NCBI RefSeq assembly: GCF_004358205.1 | Contig: NZ_SMYO01000003.1 | Location: 310,001 to 374,000, forward strand | Length of the DNA stretch: 64,000 nucleotides | Direction: 5' to 3' | Source: Bacillus salipaludis | Lineage (GTDB): Bacteria > Bacillota > Bacilli > Bacillales_B > DSM-18226 | In this document: piece by piece, positions 34,589-44,256 of the stretch | How the letters are laid out: the number at the start of each line of letters is the position of its first letter | How positions within the stretch are numbered: the stretch's first letter is position 1 | Notes under the pieces: generated by a model | The model's database searches: none | What the model saw: the letters and a program-made list of their open reading frames with translations, nothing else | What the model was told of the DNA's origin: nothing | Made by a program: the position numbers and the translations under genes

Positions 34589-35677
34589 ATGGAACAAGTA
34601 CTGCCTGAAAAAGCAAAAGTATCTCCTTTCTTAGTATTTTTTCTCATTCATACGATGCAGTTTGGTGTCGGGGTCCTCGGCTTCCAACGCATTATCGCAT
34701 TAACAGCGGGATATGATGCATGGATTTCCGTTGTGATTGCCGGTTTAAGTGTAAATATCATTATTTGGATGATGTACAGAATCTCAGAAACAGTAAATGG
34801 AGATATAATGTCAGTCCATACCTTTATATTTGGGAAAATAATGGGTAACCTCCTGTCCTTACCATTTGTTTTGGTATACTTGCTTGCGGCTATTATCACG
34901 TTAAGACCTTTTATTGAAGTCATTCAAGCCTGGATGTTTGAAGATTTAAGTACCTTTTGGTTTTCCTTGGCTTTTTGTGGATTAGGAATCTATATATTAT
35001 ACGGAGGTTTTAGAACTGTCGCAGGTGTAGCATTTTTTGGAGTAGTGCTTCCAGCATATTTACTATTCACCTTCCTGTTTACCCTTCCATATGCGGATAT
35101 CAGGAATTTACTTCCAATCTTTGATCATTCGATAAAGGATTTGGCTTTTGCCTCCTATCAAATGTCCTTTACTTATTCTGGGTTTGCAATACTATTGTTT
35201 TTTTATCCCTTTATTAAAGAACCAGAAAAATCTAAGAAATGGGCCCATCTGGGCGCCCTTACTACCACTATTATCTATACACTTATTTCTATTGCGACCT
35301 TTTCCTTTTTTTCAGAGGGACAGTTGCAAAAGTATATCTGGCCGACATTGACCATGTGGAAAATAGTCGAAATGCCTTTTGTTGAGAGATTTGAATATAT
35401 CGGCATTGCCAATTGGATTATCATCATTCTTCCCAATTTTTGTATTGCGCTTTGGTGTGCCGCACGCATTTTAAAAAGGATAACAAACCTGAAGCAAAAA
35501 AATGGTGTCATCCTCTTATCATTAATTGTATTAATAGTGAACGTTTTTATTAAGACAAGGCAGCAAATTAACACCATTACCGACTATTCTGGAAAAATAT
35601 TCTTTTACATTAATTATGGATATGTTCCATTACTTTTTTTTCTGATATTGATTATGAAAAGGGTGAAGAAAAAATGA
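34589..35677 (+). CDS. Spore germination protein, GerAB/GerKB family
   Basis: B subunit of the germinant receptor, 362 residues, with ten hydrophobic helices of the APC amino-acid-permease fold. It opens with KVSPFLVFFLIHTMQFGVGV and has the GerAB-typical GFQRIIALTAGYDAWISV. This subunit forms the germinant-binding pocket in known receptors. Overlaps the C-subunit gene by 4 bp. GGAGGAAGG precedes the ATG. Confidence 0.93.
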   Translation: MEQVLPEKAKVSPFLVFFLIHTMQFGVGVLGFQRIIALTAGYDAWISVVIAGLSVNIIIWMMYRISETVNGDIMSVHTFIFGKIMGNLLSLPFVLVYLLAAIITLRPFIEVIQAWMFEDLSTFWFSLAFCGLGIYILYGGFRTVAGVAFFGVVLPAYLLFTFLFTLPYADIRNLLPIFDHSIKDLAFASYQMSFTYSGFAILLFFYPFIKEPEKSKKWAHLGALTTTIIYTLISIATFSFFSEGQLQKYIWPTLTMWKIVEMPFVERFEYIGIANWIIIILPNFCIALWCAARILKRITNLKQKNGVILLSLIVLIVNVFIKTRQQINTITDYSGKIFFYINYGYVPLLFFLILIMKRVKKK

Positions 35678-36738
35678 AGAACATCATCATACCCGTTCTA
35701 ATCGTATCCCTTGTGCTTGGTGGTTGTGTACAAAAGAGAATCTTGGATGATGTCAATCTTGAAACGGGAAGTGCCTATGATTATGTGGATGGTAAAATTC
35801 TCGGAACGGCCTTAGTTCCGATCTATTTACCAGATCAAGCTGTGAAAAACAAATCCTTCACGGCCTCCTCTGCCTTAAGCAGAGACCTCTTAAGAGATAT
35901 CCAGCGCCAATCCTCAGATCCACTCGTGACGGGGAGCATTAAGGTGGTTCTTTTTGGGGAAGAGCTTGCGGAAAAAAAGGGAATTTTAGATTTGATGGAC
36001 TCATTTCAGCGGGATCCGAGCATTGGCGCCGGCCTTTACTTGGCTGTAACCGAAGGGGAAGCAAAGGATTTCATTGAAGGTAATTATGGAGAAAGAGGAA
36101 ATGCAGTTTATTTAACCAATCTCATCAAGCATAATATGGAAACAATGGATGTTCCTAAAACAAACCTGCAGCGTTTTTTATTTGATTTTAATCAATTAGG
36201 TAAAACGCCTTATCTTCCAAGGCTAAAAAAAATCGGAAAGAACCAAATACAAATAACCGGTATCAGTTTTTTTCGATATGGTCATGTTGTTTACTCTATT
36301 CCTGACGAAAAAATGTTCTTCTTTAAGCTGCTTGTTGACGATTACAGTAAAGGAACTTTAAAAGTAACATTAGGCAAGGAAATGGCAGCCATCGAGAGTA
36401 TCCGATCAAAATTCAAAATGAAGATTACCTCCAGGGATCCTTTAACCGTCAATGTACGGATTAAGCTAAATGCAGTGTTGAAAGAATACTCGGGAACAAA
36501 AGTTACCCCTAAGGAAACTAAGGAAGTAGAAAAAAAGGTAGAAGAAAAAATTGAATCAGAATGTAAGAATTTAATAAAAGAATTTAAAGAAAAAAATATT
36601 GACCCTGTAGGTTTTGGCCATTTTATAAAAAGCAAAACAAGAAATTTTAATTTTTCTAAATGGAAAACCGACTATCCAAATCTCAAAGTAAATGTTCATG
36701 CAGATGTAAAGATTATGGAATCTGGGGTTATTGAGTAG
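35674..36738 (+). CDS. Spore germination lipoprotein, GerAC/GerKC family
   Basis: C subunit of the receptor, 354 residues, anchored outside the inner membrane by a lipoprotein signal (VLGGCVQKR, lipobox LGGC). The conserved DDVNLETGSAYDYVDGK region follows, then the three-domain GerAC body with a long C-terminal helix segment (EVEKKVEEKIESECKNLIKE). ATGA overlap with the B subunit and a terminator after the stop confirm a three-gene operon. Confidence 0.93.
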   Translation: MKNIIIPVLIVSLVLGGCVQKRILDDVNLETGSAYDYVDGKILGTALVPIYLPDQAVKNKSFTASSALSRDLLRDIQRQSSDPLVTGSIKVVLFGEELAEKKGILDLMDSFQRDPSIGAGLYLAVTEGEAKDFIEGNYGERGNAVYLTNLIKHNMETMDVPKTNLQRFLFDFNQLGKTPYLPRLKKIGKNQIQITGISFFRYGHVVYSIPDEKMFFFKLLVDDYSKGTLKVTLGKEMAAIESIRSKFKMKITSRDPLTVNVRIKLNAVLKEYSGTKVTPKETKEVEKKVEEKIESECKNLIKEFKEKNIDPVGFGHFIKSKTRNFNFSKWKTDYPNLKVNVHADVKIMESGVIE

Positions 36739-36741
36739 ATC

Positions 36742-36791
36742 ATGAAGGACACCTACCTGCTGCTAACAGAGACTGTGTCCTTCATTTTTTT
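36742..36791 (+). terminator. Terminator of the intact ger operon
   Basis: ATGAAGGACAC / GTGTCCTTCAT, an 11-bp perfect stem with a 22-base loop, followed by T7. Confidence 0.88.
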
Positions 36792-37246
36792 CATTTTTCC
36801 TTTAATACTGATTTAATCGCTTTTTCAATCTCCGCGTATCCTGTACAGCGGCAAATATTGGACCTCAACCACTCTTTAATTGTTTGATCACATGCATCCG
36901 GGTGCTGCTTAATTAAGGAATGACAATTCATGATGAACCCAGGTGTACAATAGCCGCACTGAAACGCAAAATTATCAACAAAGGCCTTCTGGATCGATGC
37001 ATTCTTTAATCCTTCAATACTGGTAATCTTTTTTCCAACAGCCTCCACAGCCAACATTAAGCATGATTTCATCGGCCAGCCATCAACATTTACGGTGCAT
37101 GCACCACAATCCCCATTTAAACAGCCCGGTTTAGCTCCTGTCAGCCCAAGTCTGCTTCTGATAACAAATAATAAGGTGTCAGCAGACCGTACTATTACAG
37201 GGTGATCTTCCCCATTAATATGAATAACAATCGAATGGGATCCCAA
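36791..37246 (-). CDS. Molybdenum hydroxylase 2Fe-2S subunit, copy 2
   Basis: 151 residues with both [2Fe-2S] sites: CLNGDCGACTVNVDG plus KSCLML, and CGYCTPGFIMNC plus CRCTGYAEI. Closely similar to the copy-1 subunit at 29.8 kb. TTG start at 37246 behind GAGGAG. Last gene of the minus-strand operon, 30 bp after the FAD subunit. Its electron-transfer role is as for copy 1. Confidence 0.94.
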   Translation of the reverse strand: MGSHSIVIHINGEDHPVIVRSADTLLFVIRSRLGLTGAKPGCLNGDCGACTVNVDGWPMKSCLMLAVEAVGKKITSIEGLKNASIQKAFVDNFAFQCGYCTPGFIMNCHSLIKQHPDACDQTIKEWLRSNICRCTGYAEIEKAIKSVLKEK

Positions 37247-37276
37247 TCAAGCCACTCCTCTCTTCTAGTTCTCCCG

Positions 37277-38116
37277 TCAAACCGTCGCCCCATCAAGTTC
37301 GAATATTACATCTTCAAATAAATGTCGTAAAACAAATAAACGGTATTCACTTGACCCTTCGATATCACTTAAAATGGGTTCGGGTAAGCCCGATAAAGCA
37401 CGAGTAATACGCTCAGAAACGGGCAATGAACGGTTATTTAACGAGCTTTCTATTTTTTCCGAGCGAAATGGAAATGGACAGAGACCACTCACTGCCACAC
37501 GGATTTGGCCATCAATTTTTAATGCATTAATTGTAATTAAAGGATACCCGGTATCCCATTGCTGTCTCCGCTTGATGCTGATAAACGGGGCTTCAATATA
37601 CCTTTTCTCTGTCGCTAATTGAATTAGAAATTCACCCCTGTTTAATTGCAGCTGTTTTTGAAAAATATCATTCAGGGAAGCTACTTTTACTCCTTCAGGA
37701 CCAACGCTGACCGCTTGACTATCCGCTAATAAAAATGGCAGTACTGTCTCTCGGTAAAAAATTTGTGCGCAAATATTGCCGCCAAGCGTAATTTTCCCCC
37801 GCGCCGTATGGTCTGCCACTTCGCTGGCTGTTTTCGTTAATAAGGGAAATGGATCTGCTTCCTCAATTTGCGTAAGGGTTAGGGAACTTCCCAGAACAAG
37901 ATAATCCCCATCCATCTCCATAACATGAGATTCTGCCAATCCCTTTAGATCAATAACGGCTTCCGTATAAACAAGATCAATTCTTCCAAGGGTTATTAAT
38001 TCAGTCCCGCCGGAGATAAACATCGGTTGTTTTCCCTGCTGGTCCAAATATTGGTATAAATCCACTGCTTCCCTTACCGATGTTGGTCTATAGTAATCAA
38101 AGTCAAATGGAATCAT
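37277..38116 (-). CDS. Molybdenum hydroxylase FAD-binding subunit, copy 2
   Basis: About 279 residues starting MIPFDFDYYRP, almost the same as the copy-1 start MIPFDFEYYRP. FAD motifs FISGGTELITLGR and GKITLGGNICAQIFYRET. A GTG directly before the ATG is also possible; I chose the ATG by comparison with copy 1. It overlaps the large-subunit end by 14 bp. Similarity in every subunit shows the two operons arose by duplication or parallel acquisition from a common source. Confidence 0.9.
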   Translation of the reverse strand: MIPFDFDYYRPTSVREAVDLYQYLDQQGKQPMFISGGTELITLGRIDLVYTEAVIDLKGLAESHVMEMDGDYLVLGSSLTLTQIEEADPFPLLTKTASEVADHTARGKITLGGNICAQIFYRETVLPFLLADSQAVSVGPEGVKVASLNDIFQKQLQLNRGEFLIQLATEKRYIEAPFISIKRRQQWDTGYPLITINALKIDGQIRVAVSGLCPFPFRSEKIESSLNNRSLPVSERITRALSGLPEPILSDIEGSSEYRLFVLRHLFEDVIFELDGATV

Positions 38117-40436
38117 CACTGTGTCCCCCCTTTGTCTTCCAGATTAGCTCCGGAATCAGAGGTAAATGATGAAGAGATACTCCGGCTGCGATGGAGAGGG
38201 CATTCCCAAGTGCACCAGGCATTCCCATTAAACCATGCTCCCCAACACCGCGAGCCCCATATGGTCCATCAAGCTGCGGGGTTTCAACAAAACCGACTAA
38301 GAATTCGGGGTTTTCTCCATAGTGCAACGGTCGGTACGTTCTAAGCTGTGGATTCAATACCCTGCCAAGTTCATCAAAATAAAATGTCTCCCTGCCGGCA
38401 AAAGCGAGACCCATGCTCATCGCCCCCATCACCTGGCCTTCTGCCGCTTTTTCATTCATGACCTTTCCGATATCAACTACAGTTGCAGCTTTTACAAGAC
38501 GGTAAGTAAAGTTCCTTCGGTCAAACTCTACTTCCACTCCATAGGCTGCCACGGTCCATTCCGGCCCTGGCTTTCCTGCGCCAGTTTCCGGATCAATCGT
38601 TGTGAGATGCCGTAAAATATAATTCCCCTTACCGATGATTTGTCCGCCAATCGCATTTCCATTCGGATATTTATAACCATAGCCAACGTCTTTAAATTCA
38701 AGTCCAATGGAAGGATCATCCCGGAGAAAAACCCGGCTGTTTGCCACTTCAAGGTCCTCAATTGGTGCTCTTAAAACACAGGCTGCCACTTCCTTTAACT
38801 GGCGAATGACATCATCTGCTGCTTCTAAGACAGCCCTCCCTCCCATAAACGTTCCCCTGCTTGCAACGGTTTTCCAATGCTCGGGTGTTGTTTGGGTATC
38901 GACTTCCATTCGTACGTGAACTTTGTTTACGTCCATATTCAATCGCTCTGCAAGAATTTGCGCCAGAATCGTCTTTGTCCCTGTTCCAATTTCAACGACA
39001 CCGGACATTAAATTAACGCTTCCATCTTTATTAAAGGTTATAATTGCACCAGAAGGAGCATCCGAATCGACAGTAGATGTCTTCCAACTGCAACTTACTC
39101 CCTTTACACGTACATAGCGGTCATCAATCTCTTTAATAGCTCCCTCCTCCCAGTTGAAAATTCCTCTTAATCTCTCAATACATTTCTGTAAGTTTCCTAC
39201 ATTACTTTTATTTAATAGAACCCTAGAAGGAGTTGTGTTTCCCGGCTTGATTGCATTCTTATAGCGAAGCTCTAGCGGGTCCATCCTTAATTTTTGGGAA
39301 AGTAAATCCATTGTTCTTTCAATCGCAAACGAAATCTCAGAATGGCTGAAACCTCTAAATGGTGAAGCATATGGATGATTCGTATACATACAGTAGGAGT
39401 CACACCAAACATTTTCGACATGGTATGGTCCCGTACAATCCACGGCCCCTGATCTTGAAACATCGATGGCTTTATCGGAATAGGCCCCGCCATCCCACCA
39501 ATAGCCTATTTCCATTACTTTTATATTCCCGCTTCGGTCAGCACCAATTTTAACCTTTGCATCTAATCCAATATGACAGGGAGACGTGAGGATATCCTCT
39601 TCTCTGTCATTCAATACCTTGACCGGTCTTCCGCCCACTGCCTTTGAGGCTAAATATGCAAACACTTCAAGCTGGACTGGTGCCTTGCCGCCATAAGCTC
39701 CACCAACAAAAGGAGTATGAACAACAATTTTCCCCATATCCTCACCAAAGTAGTCAGAAATAAGTCTTTTGACCATGAAAGGGGCCTGCGATGAAGTGGT
39801 AATGTTAATGATGCCATCGGGCAGAATCTCGCAAATCGCACATCTTGTTTCCATTGCTACATGATCCGATGGTGAAAAGGAAAAACTAGCCTCGACTGTT
39901 GTTTCACTTTCTTCCCAGCCCTTCTCCATGCTGCCCTTGCGGATTTTATAATGAGTAGCAATATTGGTGCCCGGAACCGGGAAGGATACCTCATCCTTTT
40001 TATATTCACCTAACAGTGGGTGTAGAAGGGGAGCATTTTTTTGAAAAGCCTGTGTCGGCGAATTGACTACCGGAAGTAATTCATATTGAACCTTTACCCG
40101 ACCTGCTGCTTTTTTTGCCTGTGGTGCGGTATCCGCAACTACAAGGACCACGGGCTCTCCATGGTAACGCACCCTTTCATTAGCGATTGGCGGGCGGTCA
40201 CGTACGCTTTCTCCGATTAGAGGAAGATTTGCACTTCCTTTTACAATGGCCCTAACCCCTGGCATTTTTTCTGCTTCTGTTGTATCAATGGACACGATTC
40301 GCGCATGCCCATATGGACTGATGACCATTTTACAGGAAAGCATTTTGACTGATTGGTGGTCATGCGTGTAGCGAGCCCTTCCTGTCACTTTTTCCTGTGC
40401 TTCCTTACGTATGACACTTTTCCCAATAATCTCCAA
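38103..40436 (-). CDS. Molybdenum hydroxylase large subunit (xanthine dehydrogenase family), copy 2
   Basis: 777-residue molybdopterin subunit, parallel to copy 1 throughout. PFVGGAYGGKAPVQLE and EIGTGTKTILAQILAERL are cofactor regions, GARGVGEHGLMGMPGALGNA holds the catalytic Glu. The loop reads SPFRGFSHSEISF, again not the FRGFGxPQ of purine dehydrogenases. TTG start at 40436 with AGGAGGG upstream. Divergent from the cotA-like gene (133 bp). Substrate unknown; an aldehyde, purine or N-heterocycle is possible. Confidence 0.92.
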   Translation of the reverse strand: MEIIGKSVIRKEAQEKVTGRARYTHDHQSVKMLSCKMVISPYGHARIVSIDTTEAEKMPGVRAIVKGSANLPLIGESVRDRPPIANERVRYHGEPVVLVVADTAPQAKKAAGRVKVQYELLPVVNSPTQAFQKNAPLLHPLLGEYKKDEVSFPVPGTNIATHYKIRKGSMEKGWEESETTVEASFSFSPSDHVAMETRCAICEILPDGIINITTSSQAPFMVKRLISDYFGEDMGKIVVHTPFVGGAYGGKAPVQLEVFAYLASKAVGGRPVKVLNDREEDILTSPCHIGLDAKVKIGADRSGNIKVMEIGYWWDGGAYSDKAIDVSRSGAVDCTGPYHVENVWCDSYCMYTNHPYASPFRGFSHSEISFAIERTMDLLSQKLRMDPLELRYKNAIKPGNTTPSRVLLNKSNVGNLQKCIERLRGIFNWEEGAIKEIDDRYVRVKGVSCSWKTSTVDSDAPSGAIITFNKDGSVNLMSGVVEIGTGTKTILAQILAERLNMDVNKVHVRMEVDTQTTPEHWKTVASRGTFMGGRAVLEAADDVIRQLKEVAACVLRAPIEDLEVANSRVFLRDDPSIGLEFKDVGYGYKYPNGNAIGGQIIGKGNYILRHLTTIDPETGAGKPGPEWTVAAYGVEVEFDRRNFTYRLVKAATVVDIGKVMNEKAAEGQVMGAMSMGLAFAGRETFYFDELGRVLNPQLRTYRPLHYGENPEFLVGFVETPQLDGPYGARGVGEHGLMGMPGALGNALSIAAGVSLHHLPLIPELIWKTKGGHSDDSI

Positions 40437-40569
40437 TACTGTTTCCCTCCTAACAGCACAAAAATTCCTACCCTATTTATATTCATGCTTTATATCATCC
40501 TAGAAGGTTAATTTTTAACTTTGTGAACGCATAATCTTTTAAAAACATCCTTTGTTAGGAGCGGTTGGT

Positions 40570-42111
40570 GTGAAATTAACCAAATTTATAGACCCTTTGC
40601 CAATTCCACCCGTACTAAAGCCAAAATGGAAATCAGCAGATTACACGTATTATGAGGTAAAAATGGAGGAGGTAAAACAAAGTCTGCATAGCCAAATTCC
40701 TCATACACCCATATGGGGATATGAAGGATTATACCCTGGTCCCACCTTTGAAGTGGAAACTGGTGAAAGGGTCTTTGTGAAATGGATGAACAATCTTCCT
40801 GAAAAGCATCTCTTTCCAATCGACCATACGGTTCACGGCGCAGAAAAGGTTAAACCAGATGTTCGCACTGTTGTTCATCTACATGGGGGCAGGACAGAAC
40901 CGGAGAGTGATGGCTATCCAGATGCATGGTTTACAAAGGGATTTGAAAAAAAAGGTCCCTTTTTCACGAAAAAAATTTATGAATATGGGAACCTGCAAAG
41001 TGCAAGGGCACTTTGGTATCACGACCATGCAATTGGGATTACCCGATTAAATATTTATGCCGGGTTAGCAGGATTTTATCTCATCCGCGATCCGCGTGAA
41101 CGATCACTAAATCTCCCTAGCGGAAAGTTTGAAATTCCCTTACTGCTTCAGGACCGTTCCTTTTATGAAGATGGTTCCTTATTTTATCCTGAACAATCAT
41201 CAGAACATCCGACTGAATTTACGCCCTCCATAATTTCTTCCTTTTTTGGGGATACCATTGTTGTTAATGGGAAGGTCTGGCCCTTTCTTGAAGTGGAGCC
41301 AAGAAAATATCGACTTCGCTTATTAAATGGAGCAAATGCGAGGTTTTTTCATTTGTTTCTCAACTCGGGACAACCGTTCTTTCAGATTGGCACAGACAGC
41401 GGTCTTTTGGAGCGGCCCAATAGAGTTCAGTCACTTCTGCTCGCCCCGGCTGAGCGGGCTGATGTGATCGTTGATTTTTCCAAGTTGAATGGAAAGTCCA
41501 TCCTTATGAAAAATGATGCACGTACACATTTCCCAATTGGAGATCCCGTGGACCCTGGCACCACTGGGACGGTGATGCAGTTCCGTGTAACAAAACCACT
41601 TTCAAGCATGGATACAAGTGTGATTCCACCCTTTATGGAAACAATTCATCGTCTACCGGAGTCTACTGCCCATAAGCAAAGGTTTTTACAATTGAGCGAA
41701 GAAAAAGATCAGTTTGGCAGGTCGCTATTTTTATTAGATCAAAAAAAATGGGATGATCCGATTTCCGAAAATCCTCAGGTTGGGACAAATGAGATTTGGT
41801 GCTTTGTGAATACAAATGGGGATGATCATCCTATTCACGTCCATCTTGTTCAATTTCAAATTTTAGACCGACTGCCTTTTGATGTGAAACATTATAAAAA
41901 CACGAGGAGAATTAGATACACTGGTTTACCCGTAGCCCCTGATTCGGGAGAAAGGGGCTGGAAGGATACCGTGAAATGCCCACCTGGTCACATAACAAGA
42001 ATTATTATTCCATTTTTCCCTTTTACAGGCCGATATGTATGGCACTGCCATATGCTTGAGCATGAAGACTATGAAATGATGAGGCCATATTGGATTCTCC
42101 CGCCATATTAG
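40570..42111 (+). CDS. cotA: Multicopper oxidase, CotA-type spore-coat laccase
   Basis: Laccase of 513 residues, the same length as B. subtilis CotA, with three cupredoxin domains. Copper sites are visible: VVHLHGG, WYHDHAIG, HPIHVHLVQF and the T1/T2-T3 motif VWHCHMLEHED. The opening KFIDPLPIPPVLKP also matches CotA. The GTG at 40570 has AGGAG eight bases upstream; an earlier TTG lacks a site. CotA makes brown coat pigment and has bilirubin-oxidase activity; no linked pigment genes here. Its last 4 bp overlap the convergent FUSC gene. Confidence 0.92.
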   Translation: MKLTKFIDPLPIPPVLKPKWKSADYTYYEVKMEEVKQSLHSQIPHTPIWGYEGLYPGPTFEVETGERVFVKWMNNLPEKHLFPIDHTVHGAEKVKPDVRTVVHLHGGRTEPESDGYPDAWFTKGFEKKGPFFTKKIYEYGNLQSARALWYHDHAIGITRLNIYAGLAGFYLIRDPRERSLNLPSGKFEIPLLLQDRSFYEDGSLFYPEQSSEHPTEFTPSIISSFFGDTIVVNGKVWPFLEVEPRKYRLRLLNGANARFFHLFLNSGQPFFQIGTDSGLLERPNRVQSLLLAPAERADVIVDFSKLNGKSILMKNDARTHFPIGDPVDPGTTGTVMQFRVTKPLSSMDTSVIPPFMETIHRLPESTAHKQRFLQLSEEKDQFGRSLFLLDQKKWDDPISENPQVGTNEIWCFVNTNGDDHPIHVHLVQFQILDRLPFDVKHYKNTRRIRYTGLPVAPDSGERGWKDTVKCPPGHITRIIIPFFPFTGRYVWHCHMLEHEDYEMMRPYWILPPY

Positions 42112-43088
42112 TTTTCTTTTAATAAGGCCGCAGTTTGATTGAATAACGCGATGAAGTATTGCTGGTTTTCCAGTTCCTTTGCAATTGAAACATGCAGGTA
42201 CTCACTCGGCGGACTACGGTCTGCCGAAGTTTTCTGAAATAAAGGAGCCAAGGCTTTCACTTGGTCACCCCAGACTTTTTGATTCTCAGCTGTCATACTT
42301 CCGGATCTAGCCCATGCCATCAAGATTTCCACACTCTGAGCTAAATATGAATAACCCTTTGTTAAGGAGTAAATCCTTTGCTGGTCGAGAGCCAGCTCTT
42401 TGATACTTTTACTTGCATATGGATTGTATTTAAGACTTTCTTGGGCATTCTGAATCATTTGCTTTGATTGATGAAGTTCTTCGAGAAGTTGATTTATTTC
42501 TATTTGGAGTTGTCCCCCCGCATTCTGATCAAGCCCATGATGAATCCAATCGGAAACCTTGGTAAAGGTGGCTGTTAAATGTTCTGTAAGCTGTATAAGA
42601 TTTTTTTTTGATTGCTTTGTAAAATTCGGAGGATAGACAAGCATATGGATTATCACAGCTATCATTGCACCAATTAATGTATCTCGAAAACGATCGATTG
42701 GATAATCCCCCGCTCTCTGCCCGACGACAAAAACTAGCAATATCGTTAAAGCGACCTGATGGATCGCCGTTTCATCACTTTTCAACCATTTGGCAATGAA
42801 GCATCCGATAAGGATTAGAATCCCTATCGTCCAACTTGTTACATTGATATAGGGTGCTGCCAAAACGGTAACGGAAATCCCGATAATGGTTCCTGCCATT
42901 CGGTGATAGGAGAATCGAATCGAACGATTAATGGTTGCCTGCATACAAAGAATCACCGAAATCGGGGCAAAATAGGGATGATGCGACCCAGCAATTTGCG
43001 CAATTTGCCAAGAAATTGTGCTTGCTACGGCCATTTTCCAAATGAGAAGGGGTTTATTTTGTTTATGTTCAAATGACGGGCTCCCCAT
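42108..43088 (-). CDS. FUSC-family (aromatic acid exporter-like) membrane protein
   Basis: 326 residues: about six N-terminal membrane helices (to about 150) with RFRDTLIGAMIAVIIHMLVYP, then a cytoplasmic helical domain with many Gln/Lys. This matches the fusaric-acid-resistance/ArAE family (FUSC, YqjA-like half-size members). Family members export aromatic acids or act in envelope homeostasis. Its stop overlaps the stop region of cotA by 4 bp on the opposite strand. Confidence 0.82.
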   Translation of the reverse strand: MGSPSFEHKQNKPLLIWKMAVASTISWQIAQIAGSHHPYFAPISVILCMQATINRSIRFSYHRMAGTIIGISVTVLAAPYINVTSWTIGILILIGCFIAKWLKSDETAIHQVALTILLVFVVGQRAGDYPIDRFRDTLIGAMIAVIIHMLVYPPNFTKQSKKNLIQLTEHLTATFTKVSDWIHHGLDQNAGGQLQIEINQLLEELHQSKQMIQNAQESLKYNPYASKSIKELALDQQRIYSLTKGYSYLAQSVEILMAWARSGSMTAENQKVWGDQVKALAPLFQKTSADRSPPSEYLHVSIAKELENQQYFIALFNQTAALLKEN

Positions 43089-43232
43089 ATCTTCTCTACC
43101 TCACCTTTTGTTAATTACATTTAATCATTATCCTTCCCGCAATGATTTCAAGGTATCCAGTGATAATCTTGTCTAGACACTGGTTCGTTAGGAAATGCTA
43201 GGGTTAGAAACTTTATGGGTATGGTGAATTAA

Positions 43233-43724
43233 ATGGGGTTAGTATATTTTTTATTAATAACTTGGTTTGCATTAAGTTTTTTCTTGTTAATGAAAAAAAG
43301 TCTTTCAAATACTATTAATATCCTCACCTTTCTGTCTTTTCAGATTGTTCATATTAATTTCTTTACAATTTTTACTTTTACTTTAAACCATTTAATTCCA
43401 AATACAAACCCAATGGCTTTTACCACTATTCTTCTTTTTCGTGATCTATCTCTTCCGATTTTTCTCCTCATCTACGTAAATCTGTTTTTCTCATTTAAAA
43501 TGAAATGGGCTAAAGTAGGCATTACTGCTGCAATCTTTTTAACAATCCAAGCTGCCGAAAATTTATTTTTGCAGCTGGGATATTTTCATTATCGTCATTG
43601 GTCCCATTTCCGAGAAGCTTTATTTAATATTAGTTTAATACTTATCTGCCTCCTATTTGCGTACCTGTTTAGGAAAATATTTTCAAAGGAGAAAAATTTG
43701 AATGATCATCTATCAAATTTATGA
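43233..43724 (+). CDS. Small polytopic membrane protein, CBO0543-like
   Basis: 163 residues with about five hydrophobic helices and few charged residues; a central loop LGYFHYRHWSHFR resembles the short aromatic loop of the CBO0543 family of Firmicute membrane proteins, but I am not certain. GGTGAA precedes the ATG. Overlaps the next gene by 23 bp, so both are cotranslated. Function unknown. Confidence 0.7.
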   Translation: MGLVYFLLITWFALSFFLLMKKSLSNTINILTFLSFQIVHINFFTIFTFTLNHLIPNTNPMAFTTILLFRDLSLPIFLLIYVNLFFSFKMKWAKVGITAAIFLTIQAAENLFLQLGYFHYRHWSHFREALFNISLILICLLFAYLFRKIFSKEKNLNDHLSNL

Positions 43725-44205
43725 TCGTCACTTTAATATTAACGAATATTTTATTCTGTTCATGATACTTGGGGGCTTTAGTTTGGTATATTTCATGCCA
43801 AAAATAATGCCGATGTCTGCAATGCTATTCTGTCTTCTATTCGGACCATTTTTTGGAATGTTCTTTGACCATTCCATTGCTGTTCCACCACTTGATTTTT
43901 ATGATGTTGGCGATGTATCAGACTATGAATTTTTTGATATTTTGTCCTATATGATGTATTGTCCTTTTGGATACCTCTTTATTTATTTCTTTGAAAAATT
44001 TAAAGTTAGCGGACTACTGTGTATGGTATATATTTTGGCGTGGACCGTTGGTGCCATAGCGCTTGAATGGCTGTGTGTAAAAATCGGAATTTTTCATTAT
44101 AAAAATGGCTACGGGTTACGTTATTCCATTTGTGTTTACGTATTTGTTGAAAGCCTATTAGTTATCGTCTATCATTATTTTTTTAGAAAAAGAGTTTATC
44201 GCTAA
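43702..44205 (+). CDS. Small polytopic membrane protein, partner of the preceding gene
   Basis: 167 residues, about five helices, with a conserved-looking acidic loop PPLDFYDVGDVSDYEFFD between helices 2 and 3 and IFHYKNGYGLRYS near the end. Start inside the preceding gene with AAAGGAG ten bases before the ATG. The two proteins share general size and helix layout and may form a complex. I do not recognise a function. The FHYKNGY and FHYRHWS loops of the pair are similar. Confidence 0.7.
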   Translation: MIIYQIYDRHFNINEYFILFMILGGFSLVYFMPKIMPMSAMLFCLLFGPFFGMFFDHSIAVPPLDFYDVGDVSDYEFFDILSYMMYCPFGYLFIYFFEKFKVSGLLCMVYILAWTVGAIALEWLCVKIGIFHYKNGYGLRYSICVYVFVESLLVIVYHYFFRKRVYR

Positions 44206-44256
44206 GATTATGTTTATCGAAACACCTAGAAATTCGTTTGCAAAGGGAATGAACAC

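Noticed and set aside
42108..42111. Possible frameshift where the cotA-like and FUSC genes meet
   Set aside because: Both proteins end at family-typical C-termini; the 4-bp overlap is simply convergent genes sharing the ends of their stop regions.
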